Source of the DNA: an uncultured Veillonella sp.
GTDB taxonomy: Bacteria > Bacillota > Negativicutes > Veillonellales > Veillonellaceae
Length of the DNA: 64,000 nt
Direction of reading: 5' to 3'
Assembly (NCBI GenBank): GCA_902478055.1
Contig: CABSJL010000005.1
Span: 23,543-87,542, forward strand
Under the pieces are notes generated by a model. It saw nothing but the letters and a program-made list of their open reading frames with translations, searched no databases and was not told the origin of the DNA. Position numbers and translations under genes: made by a program. Positions 1 through 8,859 of this stretch are shown here, piece by piece; position 1 is the stretch's first letter, and each line of letters starts with the position of its first letter.

Positions 1-948
1 GTCGTCGATCATTATCCTACAGGCCGTGAGGTACAACAAGTCGTATCGTCTACTACAGATGGTGGTGGGCCAGTGGCTACAGCACTAGCGGTGGCAGGAA
101 AATATGGTGCCCGTACAGCTATGATTGATAGCATTGGTGAGGACATGGTAGGTCGTCATATATTAGATGACTTTGAAAAATATAATGTTAATACAGAGGC
201 AATTCAAGTTGAACGCGGTGCTAAGAGCGGTGTGGCAACAATCCTCGTAAAACAGAGTACTGGTGAACGTGCTGTATTTTTTGAACGGTCTACTGCAACT
301 GAGCCTGAGTTTTTAGATACCCATAAGCAGCTCATAGAATCTGCCTATATTCTGCATATCAATGGTCGACATCGCCAACTCATGCGCTCTGCTATGGCCG
401 TTGCAAAAGAGGTAGGCACTATTATTTCTTTAGATGGTGGTGCTCAGCGTTACGATGAAGACATGAAGCCTATTACTGAAGCCAGTCATATCGTTATCGT
501 AGCTCGTGATTATGCTGAAAAATATACGGGTACAACTAATCTAGAAGAGGCTTGTCGTATCATTCATGAACGAGGTGCATGTATTGCAGGTGTTACAGAT
601 GGTGCTAATGGCAGTTATTTTGTATGGCCTGATGGAACATTTTATCGATGTGAACCATTTACTCAAGCTACCGTAGTAGATACAACGGGGGCTGGGGATA
701 GCTTTCATGGGGCTTTTTTAGCTAATTTAGTACATACAATTAATCATATGAAGGGGCAAGACGCAACTTCGACGACTAAGCATGACCGTGCATCTATACA
801 TGCTGTAGAGTTGCTAAAAGCTTGTGCGCATTCCGATTTAGAGAAGGCTGCTATTTTTGCATCTGCAGTAGCTTCTTTAAATACACAAGGCATAGGCGGG
901 CGCAGTCCACTACCAACGTTAAAGTCAGTGCAGGAACTAATAGGATAG
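1..948 (+). CDS. PfkB-family carbohydrate kinase, 5'-truncated by the window edge
   Basis: The reading frame is open from base 1, so the true start lies upstream and the visible 315 residues lack the N-terminus. PfkB (ribokinase-like) kinases phosphorylate sugars or nucleosides with ATP in the cytoplasm. The family signature is present near the C-terminal end, DTTGAGDSFHGAF, which carries the catalytic base aspartate and the anion-hole glycines; an N-terminal GG-type substrate-binding segment (DGGGPVATALAVAGKYG) is also visible. The substrate cannot be told from sequence. The stop lies 10 bases before the potassium transporter gene, whose ribosome binding site overlaps the end of this gene, so the two may be co-transcribed. 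Confidence 0.85.
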   Translation, partial: VVDHYPTGREVQQVVSSTTDGGGPVATALAVAGKYGARTAMIDSIGEDMVGRHILDDFEKYNVNTEAIQVERGAKSGVATILVKQSTGERAVFFERSTATEPEFLDTHKQLIESAYILHINGRHRQLMRSAMAVAKEVGTIISLDGGAQRYDEDMKPITEASHIVIVARDYAEKYTGTTNLEEACRIIHERGACIAGVTDGANGSYFVWPDGTFYRCEPFTQATVVDTTGAGDSFHGAFLANLVHTINHMKGQDATSTTKHDRASIHAVELLKACAHSDLEKAAIFASAVASLNTQGIGGRSPLPTLKSVQELIG

Positions 949-958
949 GACTATAGTT

Positions 959-2320
959 ATGTGGAAAAATACTTCAAAAAATCAAGTTCAGCAATATATG
1001 CAACAAAATCCTTATCGCCTATTAGCCCTTAGCTTTTTTGCTACCATGACTATAGGGACGATATTACTCATGTTGCCCATATCACATGCTCAAGGCCATA
1101 GTACAACGCTTGTAGATGCAGCTTTTACCGCAGTATCTTGTGTTTCTGTAACAGGATTGTCAACAGTAGATACCTATCATCATTGGTCCTTGTTTGGCAA
1201 AATTATCATGGTAATCCTTATCCAATTAGGTGGTTTAGGGATTGTTTCTTTTACCACCATTATTGCTCTAGTATTAGGGCGACGGGTAGGTCTGAAAAAT
1301 CGCGTGCTTTTGTCAGAGGATGTAGGGCAAGATGGTATGAAAGGGCTTTTACACATTACGAAGAAGCTAACCATTTATACCTTTTGTGTCGAAATAATTG
1401 GTGGTATTATCTATACCATTCAGCTATATCCCTATATTGGGGATGCTGCTTTATATACGGGGATTATGCAATCTATTTCCAGCTTTTGTAATGCAGGATT
1501 TATATTCTTTGATAATGATTTACCTTATGCTATGGTGGGTGATGTATTATTTAATATGAATACAATGGCCCTTATTGTAATAGGTGGTTTTGGTTATCTT
1601 GCAACTTTTGATATTTGGTCGCATCGCAAGCTACGACGCTTTGTAGATTTAAAACTACATACAAAAATAATGTTAGTTGGTACAACGGCGCTCATCCTTT
1701 TAGGGACGATTATTTTCTTAGGGGTTGAGTGGGCGAATCCCAAAACGTTTGGCCCTTTACCTATATGGAACAAGGTCATGGCATCTCTGTTTCAATCGAT
1801 TACACCTCGTACAGCGGGGATTGCAACTGTAGATTATAATGATTTACATCCAATTACACTGTTTATTACCATCATTTTTATGTTTATTGGGGCAGGTCCT
1901 AACTCTACAGGGGGCGGTGTTAAGATTAGTACTATTGCCGTCGCTTTTCTAGCATCGCGTACATTATTTAATAACCGTCCTGATACAGAGGTTTTTGAAC
2001 GTCGTATTTCGTTGGTTACTGTACTTAAGGCAAATGGGATAATCTTTTTATCTATCCTTCTTGTTTTACTTGCTACTTGTTATTTGGCTTGGGATGAGCC
2101 ATATGACTTTATTCGACTGCTTTTTGAGGTAACTTCTGCCTTTGGGACCGTAGGTCTTACAACGGGTATTACACCTGATTTATCTGAAAGTAGTAAATGG
2201 GTGTTGATGCTTGTCATGTTTACGGGCCGTGTTGGGGTTATGACTGTTATTGGTACTTGGGCGTTAAGAACGGCACCGACTAAACCAATTAGCTATGCAG
2301 AAGAGCGTGTATTGTTATAA
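959..2320 (+). CDS. TrkH/KtrB-type potassium channel-like transporter subunit
   Basis: This 453-residue integral membrane protein is the translocating subunit of a Trk/Ktr potassium uptake system in the inner membrane. The four selectivity-filter loops of the family can be read in order: SVTGLSTVD, CNAGFIFFD, TPRTAGIATVD and TVGLTTGIT, each preceded by a hydrophobic segment. An N-terminal polar stretch of about 20 residues comes before the first membrane helix. The next gene encodes a TrkA/KtrA-type nucleotide-binding regulator 34 bases downstream, which is the usual partner. The length is close to KtrB rather than the longer proteobacterial TrkH. Sodium dependence cannot be judged. Confidence 0.93.
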   Translation: MWKNTSKNQVQQYMQQNPYRLLALSFFATMTIGTILLMLPISHAQGHSTTLVDAAFTAVSCVSVTGLSTVDTYHHWSLFGKIIMVILIQLGGLGIVSFTTIIALVLGRRVGLKNRVLLSEDVGQDGMKGLLHITKKLTIYTFCVEIIGGIIYTIQLYPYIGDAALYTGIMQSISSFCNAGFIFFDNDLPYAMVGDVLFNMNTMALIVIGGFGYLATFDIWSHRKLRRFVDLKLHTKIMLVGTTALILLGTIIFLGVEWANPKTFGPLPIWNKVMASLFQSITPRTAGIATVDYNDLHPITLFITIIFMFIGAGPNSTGGGVKISTIAVAFLASRTLFNNRPDTEVFERRISLVTVLKANGIIFLSILLVLLATCYLAWDEPYDFIRLLFEVTSAFGTVGLTTGITPDLSESSKWVLMLVMFTGRVGVMTVIGTWALRTAPTKPISYAEERVLL

Positions 2321-2354
2321 AAATAGATTAGATTGAATATAAAAGGAGGCATAT

Positions 2355-3005
2355 ATGAAACATAAAACGATAGCAGTAATAGGTCTTGGTCAATTTGGTG
2401 GCACTGTTGCCAAGATGTTAGCTTCCATGGATCATGAGGTATTAGGTGTAGATATTGATCCAGAAGTTGTACAGAAAATTTCGCCATTTATAACACATGC
2501 TATAGTTGCAGATACAACCGATGAAGAGGCAATCAAAGCATTGGCGCTAAGCCAGTTTGATATGGTTATTGTGGCTATAGGTGGAAATCTTCAAGCTAAT
2601 TTAATGACAGCTATGCTTCTTAAAGAATTAAATGCACCTAAAATTGTGGCCAAGGCTGAAAATAATATACAAGGCAAAATGCTTCATAAAATAGGTGTAG
2701 ATCAAGTGATTTACCCTGAATACGATATGGCATTACGCCTTGTACAGTTTTTAACTAGAGACCATGTGATGGATTATTTACAACTATCTAAAAATATTAG
2801 TCTCATAGAAATTAAGGTGCCAACATTCTTGGTAGGGTCTAACTTAAAGGATTCTAATTTGCGTGAGAAATATAATCTTAATGCAGTAGGCATAAGACGC
2901 GGTGAAGATTTAGAAGTTCCACCAAACCCAATTACCATTCTCGGTGAAGATGATAAATTATTAGTAATTGGGAATAATTCTGATTTAGATGCATTGACGG
3001 TGTAG
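2355..3005 (+). CDS. TrkA/KtrA-type potassium uptake regulatory subunit
   Basis: This 216-residue cytoplasmic protein has an N-terminal RCK (TrkA-N) Rossmann domain with the dinucleotide-binding motif VIGLGQFGGTVAK at residues 7-19 and an acidic residue at the end of the second strand (GVDID). A C-terminal TrkA-C domain follows from about residue 135. Proteins of this size form the octameric ring that gates KtrB in response to nucleotides. A strong ribosome binding site (AAAGGAGG) precedes the ATG. It forms an operon with the transporter just upstream and is followed by an intrinsic terminator at 3071-3098. Confidence 0.93.
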   Translation: MKHKTIAVIGLGQFGGTVAKMLASMDHEVLGVDIDPEVVQKISPFITHAIVADTTDEEAIKALALSQFDMVIVAIGGNLQANLMTAMLLKELNAPKIVAKAENNIQGKMLHKIGVDQVIYPEYDMALRLVQFLTRDHVMDYLQLSKNISLIEIKVPTFLVGSNLKDSNLREKYNLNAVGIRRGEDLEVPPNPITILGEDDKLLVIGNNSDLDALTV

Positions 3006-3020
3006 TAAGTATACGAAAGA

Positions 3021-3052
3021 GATATAATTATATCGAAAAAATGTGATACAAT
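3021..3052 (+). promoter_or_regulatory. Possible promoter/operator before the repeat-protein module
   Basis: A perfect 14-base palindrome, GATATAATTATATC, lies at 3021-3034 and is followed by a -10-like TACAAT at 3047-3052. No convincing -35 box at standard spacing was found, so this is only a candidate start site for the 3119-6818 module. A similar GATATAAT..TTATATCGA arrangement occurs before the carbonic anhydrase gene near 24010. Confidence 0.35.
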
Positions 3053-3070
3053 AAAAATAGAATTCAGTAT

Positions 3071-3098
3071 AGGCCATACGTATTCGTATGGCCTTTTT
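3071..3098 (+). terminator. Intrinsic terminator after the potassium uptake genes
   Basis: The stem AGGCCATACG / CGTATGGCCT closes a TATT loop and is followed by a T run. It lies 65 bases after the trkA-type stop and only about 20 bases before the next start codon, so it may also act as a leader attenuator for the next gene. Confidence 0.8.
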
Positions 3099-3118
3099 AA
3101 ATAGAAATGAAGGTTAGT

Positions 3119-3925
3119 ATGACAGAAGAACAATACATAACGGCGCTGACCAATAACCCCCATGGAATTCGGAATATTCCAAACCCTACAGAAGCAATGC
3201 AACTTACCTGCGTAGCTCAAAATGGCATGTTGTTGCAATACATTAAAGAACCTACCGAAAAGGTTATTGAAACAGCGCTTTCACAATCACCACGAGCCAT
3301 ACAATTCGTGGAACATCCTACAGAAGAACTATTACAGGCCTTGGTAGAAAAGGACTGGGCTGTTTTAGAATATATCGATAATCCATCTGATTTGATTGTT
3401 CAGCAAGCACTCGCTCAATCTGGATGGGCTATACGCTACATCGCTAATCCATCAGAAACACTACAGTTGGAAGCAGTAAAGGCCAACTATGATGCCTTGC
3501 AATATATTAAGGAACCTAGCGAAGCTGTACAATTGCAAGCCGTTAAAGAAAATTATTTGGCCTTGCGCTATATTGATGAGCCTAGCGTAGCGGTTCTAGA
3601 AGCAGCAGTTAAACAAGATCCTCAAGCGATGCGACAAATCACAAAGCTTACAAAGGAATTGGCATTGCACCTATTTAGTGTAAGTGCTGCCACATTGGGG
3701 TATATACCAAATAATTTAGGCGTCACTGTGGACGAGGTTAAATCTATCCTTATTAGTGCGATCTCTAGTGAAACAGTTGATGAGGACTATATTCGTGAAT
3801 TGATTAACAACCAAGCTATCGGTGGTCGCCAATCTAAATGGCATATCGACTTATTGTCACTTATAGACGCTTATGGAACTAGGGCTGTTAAGAAAATTGC
3901 AGTCAGTGAATATTTGAAGTATTAG
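3119..3925 (+). CDS. Hypothetical protein made of nine 22-residue repeats
   Basis: I chose the ATG at 3119, with AAGG 7 bases upstream, over an upstream in-frame ATG at 3107 that has no ribosome binding site. From that start the first 198 residues divide exactly into nine 22-residue units, most beginning P(T/S)E and ending YI.(E/N), for example PSEAVQLQAVKENYLALRYI. The pattern resembles alpha-helical repeat scaffolds (DUF4116-like, seen by eye only). No signal peptide or membrane helix is present. The remaining 70 residues are non-repetitive. The gene sits 13 bases before a MoxR-type ATPase gene, which suggests a scaffold or adaptor for that system. Its function is unknown. Confidence 0.8.
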   Translation: MTEEQYITALTNNPHGIRNIPNPTEAMQLTCVAQNGMLLQYIKEPTEKVIETALSQSPRAIQFVEHPTEELLQALVEKDWAVLEYIDNPSDLIVQQALAQSGWAIRYIANPSETLQLEAVKANYDALQYIKEPSEAVQLQAVKENYLALRYIDEPSVAVLEAAVKQDPQAMRQITKLTKELALHLFSVSAATLGYIPNNLGVTVDEVKSILISAISSETVDEDYIRELINNQAIGGRQSKWHIDLLSLIDAYGTRAVKKIAVSEYLKY

Positions 3926-3938
3926 AAATGGAGACACA

Positions 3939-5039
3939 ATGAACTTTATAGATACAATGGCAAGCGTAGAGTTAGTGCTTGCTGCTAATCAAGTACCTTT
4001 GCTCGTTGGTGAAACGGGGATTGGTAAAACATCTCTTGCGGCGCGTGTAGCCGATGAGCATGACTGGGAATTGGTAACCATTGATGGAAATCTTTTAAAA
4101 GAAGGTGAAATTGGTGGTTTACCAACTGTAGAGTCTGTAATACATACAGATGGTCATGGTAATACGCATTCCGTAAAGACTACGGTGTATGCTGTGCATC
4201 ATACATTGGAACATGTGGCACAAGCTGTAGATAAAGGTCGTCAAGTATTACTGTTTATCGATGAAATTAACCGTGCTGAACATGCAGTACAACAGGAGTT
4301 AATGAATCTTATCTTGAATCGTGAAATCAATGGCTTCTCTTTAAGTGATCAAGTGCGTATCATCGCCGCTATGAACCCTGAGGATTCTTTTGACTACCAA
4401 ACTATCGACATGGACCCGGCACAACAAAACCGTTTTGTATGGCTCTATATGAATGCTGATTATATGCAATGGATTGATTGGGCTATAAGTGCTGGTATTG
4501 AGGAAAAAGTTATCGAATTCATTTCTTCCTATCCAGAGTATTTAAATCAACGACATGAAGATGATATTGATGCTACACCACGCTCCTTTGAACGTGTATC
4601 TGGCCTGTATACGATTTATAAAAACCAAGAAGATTCAGCCTATAGTCGCGATGTATTTATGAATGTTATCCGCGGTAACGTAGGTAAACTCATTGCTGAG
4701 GCGTTTGTAAACTTTATCGAGTCAGACCAAGAACCACTTATTACCTTTGATGATGTATTAGGGGCGGTTCAAAAGCCAGGAGCCATTATGTCTATGGCTG
4801 AACAGGTTAAAAGTGAAAGTCCAACACGCTTATATGTAGCGGCTAAAAATATGTTGCATCGTTTAAACCGCAATAGCAATGCCGAAGAAGTTCATCACTT
4901 CATTGAATTCCTTACATTGTATCCAGGTGATCTACGCGTAGCAGTTATGAAAGATTTACGAAACACTTATGAACGGGTATACGCCTATGCGATTGAAGAT
5001 GACTTGTTCATCGATACCTTCTTTGAAGCACAAAAATAG
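3939..5039 (+). CDS. MoxR-type AAA+ ATPase
   Basis: This 366-residue cytoplasmic ATPase has Walker A GETGIGKTS at residues 24-32 and Walker B LLFIDEIN with D108-E109. A sensor-1-like asparagine follows in AAMNPEDS and an arginine-rich segment in the lid. MoxR ATPases usually remodel or insert cofactors into client proteins together with a VWA-domain partner. Here the expected partner, a VWA protein, is encoded by the next gene and the preceding gene encodes a repeat protein. GGAG lies 7 bases before the ATG. The client of this pair is not known. Confidence 0.88.
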   Translation: MNFIDTMASVELVLAANQVPLLVGETGIGKTSLAARVADEHDWELVTIDGNLLKEGEIGGLPTVESVIHTDGHGNTHSVKTTVYAVHHTLEHVAQAVDKGRQVLLFIDEINRAEHAVQQELMNLILNREINGFSLSDQVRIIAAMNPEDSFDYQTIDMDPAQQNRFVWLYMNADYMQWIDWAISAGIEEKVIEFISSYPEYLNQRHEDDIDATPRSFERVSGLYTIYKNQEDSAYSRDVFMNVIRGNVGKLIAEAFVNFIESDQEPLITFDDVLGAVQKPGAIMSMAEQVKSESPTRLYVAAKNMLHRLNRNSNAEEVHHFIEFLTLYPGDLRVAVMKDLRNTYERVYAYAIEDDLFIDTFFEAQK

Positions 5040-5174
5040 TTCTGCTCCATAGTTAATTAAATGAAGCTGTCTATATGGATAAAGAAATTTAGCGAATGAT
5101 TGGGGATACAATAACCAATATATAAAACATGATATACATAAAATCTGATGTTAAACGAAAAAGGAGGTGGAATG

Positions 5175-6818
5175 ATGCAACGAAATTTAGATAAAGATGA
5201 TATTCGCGATGCGTCTGACTTACTGACGCATATTGATGGTTGGGAAAAAACTGGCTCTTATGATGCGGATGCCATTGAGGCTCTCGATCGTTGGCATGCA
5301 AAACGGGAACGTATTCATCGTGAAGCGGAGGCCTTGTACACGCAAATCTATGCTGCATACGAAGCCTATGTAGATAGTTATGAAGAGCAACATCATAGCA
5401 TGGAACCAGAACGTATAGCGGCGGACTTGATGAACCATAATATGTCTGATAGTCATATAGGGACCATAGGACGTGCCTTAGATGAGATACAAATTGAAGG
5501 TACTGATTTTGCGATAATGCAACAAGCCGTTATGACACCTGCCTTTGAGCAACGATTATGGAATATTTTGCATGATGTAAATAGCTTACTCCTTGAAGAG
5601 GACCAATTCTTTGGTTATTTCTATTTACAAATGGCTCATCGTATTCGTTTTGATATGACCAGTGCCTTTGGTATTAACTTAAAACAAGGTGGCTATGTAT
5701 TATATGTAAATCCTTTTATCTTACTACGCCAGCCACCAGATGTTATGAAGGATGGCATTAAGCGTGAAATTCTTCATATCATTTCTGCACATTTGATGCG
5801 CGTAAAAACATTGAGTCAAAGCTTTAATAAAACGGCCGTACATATGGCGATGGATATGGTTGTAAATGACTACTTAGAACATGTTGATCGTGATGCGGTT
5901 ACTGTAGCCAATGTAAATGAACGTTTTGGATTGATGCTCAAACGATTCCGCACCATTGAGTATTATGCCAAGGCTATCGATAAGGCGATGAAGGAAAAGC
6001 CTGAACTCTTTGTGCCCGTAGATAATTCTGATACAGCTGTAGCTATGGAGTTTGACCCTCAAACTAGCCATGATATTTGGGATGAATCTGATTCCATTGA
6101 TACGGATACGATGGACCAAATTACGGAGCGCTATATCAACGAAGCTTCAAAAGGTGATATGGAAGGATATGTGAAGAGTCTCATCGATACCTTCCAAAAG
6201 ACACGTCGTGCTCTTCCGTGGTATTTCTACCTTAAAAAGCTCATGGGCAAGGTAGCAAGTGGTTACAAAAAAACGACGATGCGCCGCAATCGTCGTCAAC
6301 CTGAGCGCTTGGAGTTGTCTGGTACCTTGCGTCAACATAAAGCTAATGTATGGGTTGCGCTCGATATGAGTGGTAGTATTACTGATGCAGAGTTTACGAA
6401 CGCCTTAGAACAGGTACTGCAAATTGTACATGCCTATAACCATCGCATCACCGTTGTAGAATGTGATAATGAGGTGCGCCGTACGTATACGATGGAATCA
6501 GTAAAAGATGTAAAGCCTCGCCTTGATGTGCGCGGTGCAACAGCTTTCTCGCCAGTATTTTTTTTAGCCAATCAAAACCGTGTGGATTTATTGGTTTACT
6601 TCACGGATGGCAAAGGCGAGGAACGATTACGAGAGGCTCCGAAAGGGTATAAGGTTTTATGGGTTCTTACAGGAGAAAAGCCTCAACTATCTCTTCATAA
6701 TCCGTATGGCATGGTTCGTGAACTAGGTTATGTGGGTGTAGATGAAACACAAGATATAGATGAATTTGTACGTATGTCTAGTCGTAGTGGCTTTTCTATG
6801 GCTAACCAAGAGGTTTAG
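5175..6818 (+). CDS. VWA-like protein with degenerate metallopeptidase domain (DUF2201 type)
   Basis: The start at 5175 (or 5172) is preferred over 5148 because AAAGGAGGTGG at 5160-5170 is the ribosome binding site. The 547-residue product resembles proteins that join an N-terminal putative metallopeptidase region to a C-terminal VWA-like domain. The VWA metal-site motif D397-M-S399-G-S401 is intact, and a threonine (GATAFSP) and aspartate (FTDGKGE) follow in the expected order. In the peptidase region, the HExxH motif I would expect reads R197-E-I-L-H201, with H206 after it, so the first zinc histidine is missing. It is the likely partner of the MoxR ATPase encoded 135 bases upstream. It has no signal peptide and is probably cytoplasmic. 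Confidence 0.8.
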   Translation: MQRNLDKDDIRDASDLLTHIDGWEKTGSYDADAIEALDRWHAKRERIHREAEALYTQIYAAYEAYVDSYEEQHHSMEPERIAADLMNHNMSDSHIGTIGRALDEIQIEGTDFAIMQQAVMTPAFEQRLWNILHDVNSLLLEEDQFFGYFYLQMAHRIRFDMTSAFGINLKQGGYVLYVNPFILLRQPPDVMKDGIKREILHIISAHLMRVKTLSQSFNKTAVHMAMDMVVNDYLEHVDRDAVTVANVNERFGLMLKRFRTIEYYAKAIDKAMKEKPELFVPVDNSDTAVAMEFDPQTSHDIWDESDSIDTDTMDQITERYINEASKGDMEGYVKSLIDTFQKTRRALPWYFYLKKLMGKVASGYKKTTMRRNRRQPERLELSGTLRQHKANVWVALDMSGSITDAEFTNALEQVLQIVHAYNHRITVVECDNEVRRTYTMESVKDVKPRLDVRGATAFSPVFFLANQNRVDLLVYFTDGKGEERLREAPKGYKVLWVLTGEKPQLSLHNPYGMVRELGYVGVDETQDIDEFVRMSSRSGFSMANQEV

Positions 6819-6887
6819 GCTGCTTTATAAAGGTGAGCACTGATATATTTTGGTTTAACCTAGAGAAGCGTTTATAAAAGCATATAA

Positions 6888-6919
6888 AAATGACGCAATT
6901 CCTTAGAATTGCGTCATTT
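6888..6919. terminator. Bidirectional terminator between convergent genes
   Basis: A perfect 13-bp stem, AAATGACGCAATT / AATTGCGTCATTT, with a 6-base loop has A and T runs on both sides. It lies between the VWA gene and the converging UPF0173 gene and can serve both. Confidence 0.85.
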
Positions 6920-6942
6920 CTACGTAGATGTTATTTTTTATT

Positions 6943-7620
6943 TTAGTTATTGAGCTCGATAGAGGAACCTGGATCGATAATGAGGGCTGTTTGATTATAT
7001 TTGCCTTCAACTAAGCTTGTAAATACACCTGGTTCACGGTCGATAACAGGCCATGTTTTGTAGTGAATTGGAATGGAGATACGCGCTTTTACATAAGAAG
7101 CAGCAAGAGCGGCATCTTCAACGCCCATCGTGAAGTTATCACCAATAGGAAGTAAAGCGTAGTCAATATCGCCAAAGCGATTCAATAATTTCATATCGCT
7201 AAAGAGTGCTGTATCACCTGCGAAGTATACAATATCTCCGTAGAAGTCTACGATACAACCTGCTGCATGACCACCAGGGATACCTGCGCCGTGGAAGGCT
7301 GGTACTATGCGAACAGAACCGAATTCAAAGTCAAATTTACCGCCTAAATGCATAGCGTGTGTACGACAACCAGCAGCTGCTGCTTTACCTGCTACCTCTG
7401 CAGTAGAGATAACGAGCGCATCATTTGTTTTAGCAATGAAATCTGTATCGCCATAGTGGTCATCGTGACCATGGCTGACAAAGATATATTGGCATTTGAT
7501 ATCTTCTTTTTTTGCGATATCCCATGTATTACCTGTTAAGAATGGGTCGAAAATCATGGACACATCACCGCGAGTGAGCATAAAGCAAGCATGACCGAAA
7601 TAAGTTAGTTTTGTTTTCAT
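6943..7620 (-). CDS. UPF0173-type metal-dependent hydrolase (metallo-beta-lactamase fold)
   Basis: This 225-residue protein has the metallo-beta-lactamase signature SHGHDDHYGD (the HxHxDH zinc ligands) after a short N-terminal strand region, plus later conserved GDT and H residues (YFAGDTALF, IPIHYKTWP). The family consists of cytoplasmic hydrolases of unknown substrate, often about 225 residues long. I moved the start to the ATG at 7620 because AAGGAAGGAAG lies just upstream on the minus strand; a longer in-frame extension to 7710 has no ribosome binding site and a non-family sequence. It is divergently oriented to moaC. Confidence 0.9.
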   Translation of the reverse strand: MKTKLTYFGHACFMLTRGDVSMIFDPFLTGNTWDIAKKEDIKCQYIFVSHGHDDHYGDTDFIAKTNDALVISTAEVAGKAAAAGCRTHAMHLGGKFDFEFGSVRIVPAFHGAGIPGGHAAGCIVDFYGDIVYFAGDTALFSDMKLLNRFGDIDYALLPIGDNFTMGVEDAALAASYVKARISIPIHYKTWPVIDREPGVFTSLVEGKYNQTALIIDPGSSIELNN

Positions 7621-7728
7621 AGGAACACTTCCTTCCTTATACATATAAATCTTAATTCTATTGTATAATATAACTAATGAAAATAAAACTATTGATGATA
7701 ATTTATGCATAATTAGTAAGGATATAGT

Positions 7729-8241
7729 ATGGATTTAACACATTTTGATCAAGATGGTAATGCTTGGATGGTGGACGTATCCGATAAGGATATCACATCC
7801 CGCACAGCTATCGCAGAAGGATTCATAGCAATCAATGATGCAATTTATGAGCGCATTGCAGCAGGTACTATAAAAAAGGGCGATGTCCTTAGTGTTGCGC
7901 AACTAGCTGCTATTATGGGAGCTAAGCAAACGAGCAATCTCATTCCTCTTTGTCATCCATTAGCGCTCACAAAGGTTGAGGTTCACTGCTCTTTAGTAGA
8001 TGGTGAAAGCCCTGCTTGCACTGATGAAAATCATAACAAGGCCGTCAAGGTACGTGCCATCGTTAAGACTACTGGAAAAACGGGCGTTGAAATGGAGGCT
8101 CTTACAGCTGTACAAGTGGGATTGCTCACCGTATACGATATGTGTAAGGCCATTGATAAAGGCATGATTATGGGCCCTACATACCTCGTAGAAAAAGAAG
8201 GCGGGAAAAGTGGACATTTTGTGCGTTCCTTTGTAGAATAA
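7729..8241 (+). CDS. moaC: Cyclic pyranopterin monophosphate synthase MoaC
   Basis: MoaC converts the cyclised GTP intermediate made by MoaA into cyclic pyranopterin monophosphate, the first stable precursor of molybdenum cofactor. The 170-residue sequence has the family's conserved blocks: LTHFD near the start, [11 protein letters not shown] in the middle, [11 protein letters not shown] and the [11 protein letters not shown] motif near the C-terminus. Length fits the family. It stands apart from the other cofactor genes in this window (38.7-41 kb and 52.5-54 kb). The next gene, trmL, starts 28 bases downstream, so the two probably share a transcript. Confidence 0.96.
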   Translation: MDLTHFDQDGNAWMVDVSDKDITSRTAIAEGFIAINDAIYERIAAGTIKKGDVLSVAQLAAIMGAKQTSNLIPLCHPLALTKVEVHCSLVDGESPACTDENHNKAVKVRAIVKTTGKTGVEMEALTAVQVGLLTVYDMCKAIDKGMIMGPTYLVEKEGGKSGHFVRSFVE

Positions 8242-8269
8242 TATAGATATAAAGAATAGGGGAACGAAA

Positions 8270-8755
8270 ATGGAAATAGTACTTTATGAGCCAGAAATCC
8301 CTGGCAATACAGGAAATATAGCGCGTTTATGCGCAGCTAATCATATGACCCTACATCTTATCAAACCACTTGGTTTTTCTATCGACGATAAGCACGTGAA
8401 ACGAGCTGGTCTCGATTATTGGCATTTGGTAGATGTACAGGTACATGAAAATATTCAAGAGTTGTATGCGAAATATCCTGATCGCAGATATTTCTACGCT
8501 ACTACAAAAGCAAAGCATACCCACTCTGAGGTAAAGTATGAAATCGGGGATATGCTCGTATTTGGCCCTGAATCAAGAGGCTTGCCTGAAAGTTTATTAG
8601 AAGGTGTTGAAGAATCATGTATTCGCATACCAATGGTAGATGAGGCGCGTTCTTTAAACTTATCTAATGCAGTAGCCATTATTGCGTATGAAGCTATGCG
8701 CCAACTTGATTATCCAGATCTTAAAGCCGAAGGCAACTGGATTCAACCTAAATAA
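8270..8755 (+). CDS. trmL: tRNA (cytidine/uridine-34 2'-O)-methyltransferase TrmL
   Basis: TrmL methylates the ribose of the wobble nucleotide in certain leucine tRNAs using S-adenosylmethionine. The 161-residue protein shows the three SPOUT-family motifs: EIPGNTGNIARLCAAN at residues 9-24, FGPESRGLPESL in the centre, and SLNLSNAVAIIAYE near the C-terminus, which forms the knotted cofactor site. It has the minimal length without an extra RNA-binding domain, as expected for TrmL rather than TrmH. GGGGAACG precedes the start. It lies directly after moaC with no functional link apparent. Confidence 0.95.
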   Translation: MEIVLYEPEIPGNTGNIARLCAANHMTLHLIKPLGFSIDDKHVKRAGLDYWHLVDVQVHENIQELYAKYPDRRYFYATTKAKHTHSEVKYEIGDMLVFGPESRGLPESLLEGVEESCIRIPMVDEARSLNLSNAVAIIAYEAMRQLDYPDLKAEGNWIQPK

Positions 8756-8859
8756 ATATACTTTCACCATTGAGATATATACAATAAATATGTGTTAGAA
8801 ATCCTACCCAATCTACATGAGAGGTAGTATTTTGACAGGTGTTGTTAGAGGAGGATATT

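Noticed and set aside
2774..3238. 154-codon minus-strand open frame spanning the end of the trkA-type gene and the next start
   Set aside because: It crosses a terminator and two real genes and has no domain or ribosome binding site.
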